64,000 nt of DNA from Porphyromonas pasteri. GTDB lineage: Bacteria > Bacteroidota > Bacteroidia > Bacteroidales > Porphyromonadaceae. Of the stretch, positions 16,021-23,206 are shown piece by piece (the stretch's first letter is position 1; the number at the start of each line of letters is the position of its first letter). Under the pieces are notes generated by a model that saw only the letters and a list, made by a program, of their open reading frames with translations, had not been told where the DNA came from and searched no databases. A program made the translations under genes and the position numbers. The stretch is from NCBI RefSeq assembly GCF_014647755.1, contig NZ_BMPU01000001.1:1-64000 (forward strand), in the 5' to 3' direction.

Positions 16021-16052
16021 AAGGGGTGACAGAGCTTACTCTGCCACCCCTT
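16021..16052 (+). terminator. Terminator after the VWA pseudogene
   Basis: A 14-bp stem with one mismatch, AAGGGGTGACAGAG (16021-16034) / CTCTGCCACCCCTT (16039-16052), with a 4-nt loop. Confidence 0.65.
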
Positions 16053-16079
16053 CAATATGCCAACACAATAGATCTATAT

Positions 16080-16477
16080 ATGAAGTCCATCAAGGAAATC
16101 TAGGACATACTTCTACTGCTGGATGCTGACTACCAGCGCTCGCTCCAGCCCGTGCCCTCAGATGCAGCAGAAGGCTCAGGCTATTGGGAGCAAATCGATA
16201 TCATCCGTCCACTCTTCAGCGATGCGCAGCCTTTTACTCAAGGATCGATCCTCCTTCGTCTAACCATTTTGGACTCGCTCTATTCGACGAATGGACGCTA
16301 TGCGCAGTTTGATCTCGAAACAATAGCTCGGGAATTTTACGCCTTCACCTCTGACCGCAAGCTGGCAGATTACTTCCATGGCATAGTAAGCGGCAGCACG
16401 AACCCCAAAACGTTCTTCACGAAGAAATACGGACTCAACAAGAACCTTACCGAAGGACCATCCTTTATGTCGTTGGT
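16080..16477 (+). pseudogene. Truncated hypothetical gene with an early stop codon
   Basis: ATG 16080 opens a frame with TAG at codon 8 (16101-16103). The frame then continues without a stop through a protein-like sequence (YWEQIDIIRPLFSDAQPFTQ, then SILLRLTILDSLYSTNGRYA). It runs into the 22-bp array at about 16478, where it loses protein character. The 3' end therefore seems to have been cut off by the array or by recombination at it. The TAG is again one G-to-A change from TGG. The family was not recognised; the helical N-terminal part is all that remains. Confidence 0.65.
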
Positions 16478-16645
16478 CTCATATTGGTTACTGCTCCGAC
16501 CAGTATTGGTCACTGCTCCGACCAGTATTGGTCACTGCTGCGACCTATATAGGTCAGCGCGACGATCTATATAGGTTGACTCACCGACCAATATAGGTTC
16601 ATACCGCCTACCTATACAGCTTTGCTCATGCTCCTCGATGGGGCT
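16478..16645. repeat. Intergenic 22-bp phased array, core CCWRTATWGG (7 units)
   Basis: Units start at 16478, 16500, 16522, 16544, 16566, 16588 and 16611 (periods 22, 22, 22, 22, 22, 23). Cores include ccagtattgg (twice), cctatatagg, tctatatagg and ccaatatagg. It has two units more than the left-border array. It truncates the preceding gene and ends about 150 bp before gyrA. Confidence 0.85.
16567..16645. repeat. 79-bp perfect direct repeat, right copy
   Basis: Identical to 10680-10758 in the same orientation. It marks the right border of the accessory island. Confidence 0.92.
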
Positions 16646-16798
16646 GTTTTTCGCTGAGGGGCGATGAGTAGGTGCATGAGGCTCGGATCCCTTGTGGCGA
16701 TGCGGGTCATTTGCTCAAAAAGTAGTATCTTAGAGCCTTGGTAGTAGGTGCCTTTTGGCCCGTTACTATCAAGGCTAAACTTACTTTTCAAAATAAGA

Positions 16799-19393
16799 AT
16801 GCTGGATCGAGAAGACAGAATTATAGACATCAACATCGAGGATGAGATGAAGACTGCCTACATAGACTACTCTATGTCGGTCATCGTCTCACGTGCTCTA
16901 CCCGATGTGCGTGATGGCTTCAAGCCCGTCCACCGTCGCGTACTCTATGCGATGAATGAGGATGGGAATACCTATGATAAGCCCACCCGTAAGTGCGCCA
17001 GCGCTGTCGGGCAGGTTATGAAGTACTACCACCCACACGGGGACTCCTCTATCTATGGGACGCTTGTACGTCTTGCCCAGCCTTGGAACCTCCGCTATCC
17101 TCTCGTCCAGGGGCAGGGGAACTTCGGGTCGATCGACGGGGACTCTCCCGCTGCGATGCGTTACACCGAGTCTCGCCTGAACCGTCTGGCCAGCGAGATG
17201 ATCCGAGATATTGATAAGGATACGGTAGACTTCCAGAATAACTTCGACGACTCTACTGTCGAGCCCACCGTCCTCCCCGCTCGCTTCCCTAACCTTCTGG
17301 TCAATGGGTCAGCTGGTATCGCCGTCGGGATGGCTACGAATATGGCACCGCACAACCTCTCCGAGTCCATCGATGCCTGCGTGGCATACATCGACCACAA
17401 GGGGGATATCGATGCCGCTGGGCTGATCAACTATATCAAGGCTCCTGACTTCCCCACAGGCGGGATCATCTACGGCTATGCCGGGGTGCGTGAAGCCTTC
17501 GAGACCGGTCGTGGCCGTGTCGTCATCCGCAGCCGCTGCGAGATCGAGGAGCACAATAACCACGAGCGTATCATCGTCACCGAGATCCCCTATCAGGTCA
17601 ATAAGAGCGAGCTGGTCAAGGCGATCGCAGACCTGATCAACGACAAGAAGATCGACGGGATCTCTGGTATCGCTGACGAATCGAACCGTAAGGGTATCCG
17701 TATCGTCATCGACATCAAGCGTGATGCGAACTCAGGCGTAGTGCTGAACAAGCTCTACAAGATGAGTGCACTGCAGAGCTCCTTCAGCATCAATAATATT
17801 GCGCTCGTGAAGGGCCGCCCTCAGCTGCTGAACCTTCGTGACCTCATCGAGCTCTTCATCGAGCACCGTCACGATGTCGTCTACCGCCGTACGCAGTTTG
17901 AGCTACGCAAGGCTGAGGAGCGTGTCCACATCCTCGAGGGCTTGATCATCGCAGTCGACAATATCGACGAGGTCATCCGCATCATCCGTGCGGCCAGCGA
18001 GCCTCAGGAAGCTATCGAGAAGCTTATGGAGCGCTTCTCCCTCTCGCTCATCCAGGCGCGTGCCATCGTGGATATGCGTCTGCGTGCCCTCACCGGTCTG
18101 GAGCGTGAGAAGCTGAAGGAAGAGTACGCTGCTCTGATGCAGGAGATCGAGCGCTTGAAGGCTCTCCTCGCTGACAAGGAACTGCGTGCACAGCTCATCC
18201 GCGAAGAGCTCCTTGAGATCAAGGAGAAGTATGGTGACGAGCGCCGCAGCGAGATCATCTACACGGCTGAGGAATTCAATCCCGAAGACTTCTACGCTGA
18301 TGACGATATGGTCATCACGATCTCCCACCACGGTTATATCAAGCGCACTCCGCTCTCCGAATTCCGCTCACAGGCTCGTGGCGGTGTCGGTGCTAAGGGT
18401 AGTGATACACGCGACGAAGACTTCATCGAGTACATCTACTCGGCTTCGATGCACGAGACGATGCTGCTCTTCACCCAGATGGGCCGCTGCTATTGGCTCA
18501 AGGTCTACGAGATCCCCGAGGGCGCTAAGAACGCTAAGGGCCGTGCCCTGCAGAACCTCCTCAACATCGAGGCAGGCGACCGCGTCAATGCCTTCATCCG
18601 CGTGAAGAACCTGACGCGTGATGCTGAGTTCGTGAACTCGCATTACCTCATCTTCTGCACCAAGCGCGGTACGATCAAGAAGACCCTCCTCGAGGCCTAC
18701 TCTCGTCCTCGTGCCAACGGGGTCATCGCCATCAACCTCGTCGACGATGACCAGCTGGTCGGTGTCGGCCTGACCGATGGTAATAGCGAAGTCCTCATCG
18801 CGAACCGCAACGGTCGCGCTGTCCGCTTCAACGAATCTACCGTCCGTGCTATGGGTCGAAATGCCACGGGTGTACGCGGTATGACGCTCGATGCTGACGG
18901 CCGTGATGAGGTCATCGGTATGATCACCGTACCTCAGGATACCGAGGAGACCATCCTCGTGATAAGCGAAAAGGGCTATGGTAAGCGTTCTCTTGTAGAG
19001 GACTACCGTATCACGAATCGTGGCACGAAGGGTGTCAAGACCCTCAACATCACCGATAAGACGGGTGAGCTCGTAGCTATCCGTCCCGTCACCGATGAGC
19101 ACGACCTGATGATCATCAATAAGAGTGGTATCACGATCCGTGTCCACGCTCGTGATATCTCCGTCCAGGGTCGTGCTACGCAGGGCGTGCGCATCATCGA
19201 TCTGAAGAAGCGTGGCGATGAGATCGCTTCCGTCTGCCAGGTCCTCACCGAGGAAGACTCCGACGAGGAGGCTTTTGATGCAGAGTCTCTCCCCGAAAAC
19301 GAATCCGCAACTCCAATCAGAGAAGAAGAGGGCACCAAGAGCGAGCTCCCACAAGAGCTCATCGACAGAGCCCTCGCCGAAGACAATCAATAA
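16799..19393 (+). CDS. gyrA: DNA gyrase subunit A
   Basis: An 864-aa type II topoisomerase subunit that breaks and rejoins DNA. The catalytic tyrosine is Y122 in AAMRYTE, and the quinolone region is HPHGDSSIYG. Numbering matches E. coli: S83 is kept, while position 87 is Gly instead of Asp. The C-terminal domain (about 500-830) holds beta-pinwheel repeats, including the GyrA box-like QARGGVGAKG (about residues 524-533), and an acidic tail follows. The start at 16799 (MLDREDRIID) is chosen because it gives the family N-terminus; an in-frame codon at 16748 would add 17 unlike residues. A TPR gene follows after 20 bp. Confidence 0.96.
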   Translation: MLDREDRIIDINIEDEMKTAYIDYSMSVIVSRALPDVRDGFKPVHRRVLYAMNEDGNTYDKPTRKCASAVGQVMKYYHPHGDSSIYGTLVRLAQPWNLRYPLVQGQGNFGSIDGDSPAAMRYTESRLNRLASEMIRDIDKDTVDFQNNFDDSTVEPTVLPARFPNLLVNGSAGIAVGMATNMAPHNLSESIDACVAYIDHKGDIDAAGLINYIKAPDFPTGGIIYGYAGVREAFETGRGRVVIRSRCEIEEHNNHERIIVTEIPYQVNKSELVKAIADLINDKKIDGISGIADESNRKGIRIVIDIKRDANSGVVLNKLYKMSALQSSFSINNIALVKGRPQLLNLRDLIELFIEHRHDVVYRRTQFELRKAEERVHILEGLIIAVDNIDEVIRIIRAASEPQEAIEKLMERFSLSLIQARAIVDMRLRALTGLEREKLKEEYAALMQEIERLKALLADKELRAQLIREELLEIKEKYGDERRSEIIYTAEEFNPEDFYADDDMVITISHHGYIKRTPLSEFRSQARGGVGAKGSDTRDEDFIEYIYSASMHETMLLFTQMGRCYWLKVYEIPEGAKNAKGRALQNLLNIEAGDRVNAFIRVKNLTRDAEFVNSHYLIFCTKRGTIKKTLLEAYSRPRANGVIAINLVDDDQLVGVGLTDGNSEVLIANRNGRAVRFNESTVRAMGRNATGVRGMTLDADGRDEVIGMITVPQDTEETILVISEKGYGKRSLVEDYRITNRGTKGVKTLNITDKTGELVAIRPVTDEHDLMIINKSGITIRVHARDISVQGRATQGVRIIDLKKRGDEIASVCQVLTEEDSDEEAFDAESLPENESATPIREEEGTKSELPQELIDRALAEDNQ

Positions 19394-19413
19394 CAAGACA
19401 CACTAACACCTAA

Positions 19414-20760
19414 ATGAAGATGAAGAAATTAGTTTGTGCCATCGCCGTAGGTCTCCTGACCTCCGCTGGAGCTTTCGCTCAGGTTGCTAATGTCAAGTCT
19501 GCTGAGAAGATCGCTTCTTCAGACAAGCCAGACCTCGCCGAAGCTCGCCGCCTCATCACCGAAGCTCTCGCTAACGATGAGACCAAGAATGACCCTTATA
19601 CGTGGTATGTAGCTGGTCTGATCGAAAACAAGGCTTACACCGAAGGCTTCAAGCAGGCTGCTATCGACCAGAACGCTGACCGTACGGCTATGTACACGGC
19701 GCTCACCGCCTCTGTGCCTTCTTGGCTCAAGGTCTATGAGCTCGAAAGCCAGCCCAACGATAAGGGTAAGGTCAACCTCAAGTACACGAAGAAGCTCCAG
19801 GAAGTCCTGCACAACGACTACCTCCAGCTCTTCAACGGGGGCGCTTGGTTCCTCCAGAGCAACAAGTACGCTGAGGGCGTCGACGCTCTCGAGAAGTTCC
19901 TCGACGTGAAGAAGGCTCCTCTCTTCGCTGAAGACAAGGATGTCGCTGCTATCGACTCCAACGCGATGAACGCAGCTTACTATGCTATCGGTGCTGCCAG
20001 CTCGCTGAAGGACTATGACCGCGTCATCTCCCTCTACAACCGCTTCGGTTCCTTCGCTCTCAACCCCAAGGATATCCATCAGTGGGTCATCTCTGCTTAC
20101 TTCGCTAAGCAGGACACTGCAGGTGCTATCCCTGTCCTCATCGAAGCTGTCAAGGCTTCTCCCGAAGAGCCTTACTTCCTCGTGAACCTCGTCACCGCCT
20201 ACCAGAAGGCCGGTAAGGCCGCTGAGGCTAACAAGGTCCTCGACGATCGTATCGCTGCTAATCCTAACGATGCTACGGCTCTCCTCGTCAAGGGTTCGCT
20301 CGCAGAAGAGAAGGATCTCAAGGAAGCTCTCCAGTGGTACTACAAGGCTGCTAAGGCTGATGCCAACAACGCTAATGCTGTAGTCTACCTCGGTGCTGGC
20401 CTCTACACGGCTGCTGCTAAGATCTACGAGAACACGAATGTCACGGCTGCTATGGCCAAGACGGCTGATGACCTCCTCCGTGCTGCAGTACCTGCTCTCG
20501 AGATCGCTTACAAGACGCGCCCTGACAACATCAAGGCTATGCTCAGCAGCATCTACTATCAGCTCAAGATGAATGACAAGCACGATGCTATCGAAGCTGG
20601 AACGCTCAACGTAGATGGTGCTACGCTGCCTGATCTCACGGAGCTCCTCCAGGGTCTTGACCTCACCGTCAATAAGACTGCTCCCGTAGTCGAAGAGCCT
20701 GCTGCACAGCCTGCTCAGAAGACCACGACGAAGAAGGCTCCTGCTAAGCGTCGCAAGTAA
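19414..20760 (+). CDS. Periplasmic TPR protein downstream of gyrA
   Basis: A 448-aa protein with a cleavable signal peptide (MKMKKLVCAIAVGLLTSAGA, cut near AFAQ). TPR-like helix pairs follow (about 30-400), for example DTAGAIPVLIEAVKASPEEP, YFLVNLVTAYQKAGKAAEAN and ALQWYYKAAKADANNANAV. The tail is Pro/Ala/Lys-rich and ends KKAPAKRRK. I recall a TPR gene beside gyrA in Porphyromonas gingivalis as well. The molecular role is unknown; TPRs suggest protein scaffolding in the periplasm. Codon bias is strong, suggesting high expression. The gap to gyrA is 20 bp, so the two may be cotranscribed. Confidence 0.85.
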   Translation: MKMKKLVCAIAVGLLTSAGAFAQVANVKSAEKIASSDKPDLAEARRLITEALANDETKNDPYTWYVAGLIENKAYTEGFKQAAIDQNADRTAMYTALTASVPSWLKVYELESQPNDKGKVNLKYTKKLQEVLHNDYLQLFNGGAWFLQSNKYAEGVDALEKFLDVKKAPLFAEDKDVAAIDSNAMNAAYYAIGAASSLKDYDRVISLYNRFGSFALNPKDIHQWVISAYFAKQDTAGAIPVLIEAVKASPEEPYFLVNLVTAYQKAGKAAEANKVLDDRIAANPNDATALLVKGSLAEEKDLKEALQWYYKAAKADANNANAVVYLGAGLYTAAAKIYENTNVTAAMAKTADDLLRAAVPALEIAYKTRPDNIKAMLSSIYYQLKMNDKHDAIEAGTLNVDGATLPDLTELLQGLDLTVNKTAPVVEEPAAQPAQKTTTKKAPAKRRK

Positions 20761-20784
20761 TCCTCCGCGGATTCCTTAGAATAT

Positions 20785-20831
20785 AAAAGTTAGCCCCCAC
20801 ATCCTCCGGTAGGATGTGGGGGCTAACTTTT
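20785..20831. terminator. Bidirectional terminator between convergent genes
   Basis: A perfect 21-bp stem, 20785-20805 with 20811-20831, and a 5-nt loop. An A run lies on the left side and a T run on the right, so it serves the TPR gene (+) and the long minus-strand operon ending at 20886. Confidence 0.93.
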
Positions 20832-20885
20832 TGTGCTTACAGGCTCTGCGTCGTAGAGCCTCTCTCGGAGATACCTTGGTGACCC

Positions 20886-21800
20886 TTAGCCTTTCTGCCT
20901 TGAGCGCGAGATGGCGACCAGCCATACCCCGCTGAAGATGAGTGCTACGGCAAGAGCGTGCGTGAGCGTGAAGACTGCTAGCCCAAGCGTGACGCTTACT
21001 ACGACGGCTACCAGCGGCTGCATATAATTGTACATACTCACGACGGTCGGGCGGAGTGTGCGCTGCCCATTGATCATCAGTAGGTAGCTGACGAAGGTAC
21101 CGAAGAAGACTACGTAGCCGACCTCCAGGAGGGTGCGCATCGAGAGGGCTGCGACATCTGTCTTCAGGGCTTCGCTCGCCGTGAAGGGGAGTAGAAGGAG
21201 GGTAGCCCAGAGGAACATCCACTTATTCACCGTGAAGACGGAGTACTTCTTCGCGAGCTTCCCGAAGATCGTGAGGTAGAGGGCGTAGGACACCTGCCCA
21301 GCGACGCAGAGTAGGTCACCGCGTATATCACCCAGCTGGAGCGAGGAGCCCGAGGCTTGCATACTGGTCCAGATGAGTAGGAGCGCACCACAGCAGCCGA
21401 GAGCTACACCCAGTGCCTTCTTGCGGGTGATGGGTTCCTTGAGGATCAGTGCCGAGAGGATGAGGGCAAAGATCGGCATCGTCGTAGTCACGATACCAGC
21501 ATTCACAGGGCTGGTGAGGCTGAGTCCGATGGTGAAGCAGCACTGATTGCACACAAGCCCGAAGACAGCAGCGCCGACGAAGAGGAGCTTATCCCGCTTC
21601 GCTACGCGCTCCCGTGGGGCGAAGAGTGAGGCGATCCAGAAGAGGATAGCTCCGCCTAATACTCGGCAGGAGACGAGGGTGATACCGCTGATACCATGTA
21701 GGAGAGCATCCTTCCCGAGTGGAGCCATAAGCCCCCAGCACACGGCAGCTCCGAGGAGGCTGAGGTGGGCTGCCAGAGGATGCTGTTTCGTTGTATTCAT
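20886..21800 (-). CDS. EamA/DMT-family transporter
   Basis: A 304-aa inner-membrane protein with about ten transmembrane helices in two homologous halves, typical of the drug/metabolite transporter superfamily. LSLLGAAVCWGLMAPLGKDA opens the first EamA repeat, and SYLLMINGQRTLRPTVVSMY with NYMQPLVAVVVSV marks the second. The substrate is unknown. Its place directly after cobalamin genes raises the possibility of a cobalamin-pathway compound, but EamA proteins are diverse. The start at 21800 (MNTTKQHPL) is chosen over an upstream in-frame codon at 21890 that would overlap cobD. It is the last gene of the operon. Confidence 0.85.
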   Translation of the reverse strand: MNTTKQHPLAAHLSLLGAAVCWGLMAPLGKDALLHGISGITLVSCRVLGGAILFWIASLFAPRERVAKRDKLLFVGAAVFGLVCNQCCFTIGLSLTSPVNAGIVTTTMPIFALILSALILKEPITRKKALGVALGCCGALLLIWTSMQASGSSLQLGDIRGDLLCVAGQVSYALYLTIFGKLAKKYSVFTVNKWMFLWATLLLLPFTASEALKTDVAALSMRTLLEVGYVVFFGTFVSYLLMINGQRTLRPTVVSMYNYMQPLVAVVVSVTLGLAVFTLTHALAVALIFSGVWLVAISRSRQKG

Positions 21801-21820
21801 TAATAGATGACCGTGAGGTC

Positions 21821-22825
21821 CTAAAGGTACCAGATGATGAGCATGATAAGGAGGAGGCGCAAGAGAAGGGATAGACCGAGGGCCAGCCACTCTGTGCGCT
21901 GGGTGATCTGTACGGCACGCTGCAGATCTTCGTCACTTAGCTCGCGCCCGACCTCACCGATATAGGGCTTGTCGATGACTTCGCCGAAGTAGTCGTGAGG
22001 CCCACCGAAGCGGCAACCGAGGACGAGTGCCAGTGCTGCCTCGGGGTAACCTGAGTTGGGGCTGAGATGGCGCTTGCCGTGCTGGAAGGTCTTGCGAAGG
22101 AGGTCCAGCCGCCCTGCTGCGATGAGCATCAGCACAGCTGTGACACGCGAGGGAATGAGATTGACCAGATCATCGAGCTTGGCGGAGAAGAAGCCATAGG
22201 CACGATAGCGCTCATTGAGGTAGCCGACCATCGAGTCCTGCGTATTGATCATCTTATAGGTGAGTATGCCAGGTGTGCCAAAGAAGCTCCAGGAGAGCAT
22301 GGGGCCTACGACACCATCGCTGAGGTTCTCGGCGAGTGTCTCCAGCGCTGCTGTACGGATCTCTTGCGCAGATAGCGCGCCTGTATCTCTCCCGACGATG
22401 CGCCCGACCTGCTTACGCCCAGCTTCCAGCGAGATGGAGAGTGCGGAGAAGACTCCCTTCACCTCCGTGACCAGAGTCTTACCCGAGAGCATATAGAAGA
22501 TGCAGATCGTAGAGGGTAGCGCAATGCTTAGGAGGAGGAAGTGCCCGAAGTAGAGGTCTCCCAGATAGTAGTTGATCGCAGCACCAAGCAGGAGGAAGGC
22601 AAAGGTGAGGAGCGGGAGGAAGAAGGTAAAGCAGACTAAACTCCCGTTGTAGAGGAAGCCTTTGAGTCGGCGTGACGTCCCGTTATTCAGATGCTTTTCT
22701 CCGAAGCCAATGAGCCGGCCAAAGAACACGATGGGGTGGCCAAGGCGCATCGGATCTCCCAGTGCCCGATCCAGTAGGAAGCCGAGGAGAAGGGGAAGCG
22801 TGAAGATGAGGATGGGGTAGACCAT
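21821..22825 (-). CDS. cobD: Adenosylcobinamide-phosphate synthase (CobD/CbiB)
   Basis: A 334-aa membrane enzyme that attaches the aminopropanol arm to adenosylcobyric acid in cobalamin synthesis. Family features are LLDRALGDPMRLGHPIVFFG near the N-terminus, RTAALETLAENLSDGVVGPM in the middle, and the later NTQDSMVGYLNERYRAYGFF and NSGYPEAALA. Several transmembrane helices flank a soluble centre. It is 9 bp downstream of the DUF488 gene and 20 bp upstream of the transporter. With the CobK/CbiD fusion it gives two non-adjacent steps of the pathway; the remaining genes are outside the window. Confidence 0.92.
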   Translation of the reverse strand: MVYPILIFTLPLLLGFLLDRALGDPMRLGHPIVFFGRLIGFGEKHLNNGTSRRLKGFLYNGSLVCFTFFLPLLTFAFLLLGAAINYYLGDLYFGHFLLLSIALPSTICIFYMLSGKTLVTEVKGVFSALSISLEAGRKQVGRIVGRDTGALSAQEIRTAALETLAENLSDGVVGPMLSWSFFGTPGILTYKMINTQDSMVGYLNERYRAYGFFSAKLDDLVNLIPSRVTAVLMLIAAGRLDLLRKTFQHGKRHLSPNSGYPEAALALVLGCRFGGPHDYFGEVIDKPYIGEVGRELSDEDLQRAVQITQRTEWLALGLSLLLRLLLIMLIIWYL

Positions 22826-22834
22826 AAAGATCGA

Positions 22835-23194
22835 TTACAGATGCGATAGGAGACTCTCGAGGTAGGCACGCAAGACGAGTGGGTGGCAGTGTGCTTCGTC
22901 GTGCGCTGCATAGACGAGAGTGATACGCTCCTCATCCTTGTGACGAGCGAGGAATTCTGCGGGCGCAGTTGAGCCCTCCAGCTCGGTACGATAGTCACGG
23001 GCGAACTCCTCCCAGCGGGCTGGATCGTGACCAAACCACTGGCGAAGCTCCGTCGAGGGTGCTAAGTCCTTTGTCCATTCGTCTATCTGGGCTCGCTCTT
23101 TACTGAGGCCACGAGGCCAGAGGCGATCAACGAGTACGCGGTAGCCGTCGGTGGCTTCGGCTGGCTCATAGGCCCGCTTGAGTAGTAGTTCCAT
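22835..23194 (-). CDS. DUF488 family protein, 119 aa
   Basis: A small soluble protein with the family hallmarks LLKRAYEPAEATDGYRVLVD, RLWPRGLSKE and ITLVYAAHDEAHCH. The family (YeaO-like) has no settled function. The neighbouring cobalamin genes suggest cotranscription rather than a proven shared role. It lies 12 bp after the CobK/CbiD gene and 9 bp before cobD. The length is standard. Confidence 0.88.
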   Translation of the reverse strand: MELLLKRAYEPAEATDGYRVLVDRLWPRGLSKERAQIDEWTKDLAPSTELRQWFGHDPARWEEFARDYRTELEGSTAPAEFLARHKDEERITLVYAAHDEAHCHPLVLRAYLESLLSHL

Positions 23195-23206
23195 GGGGAT
23201 GTCTCT

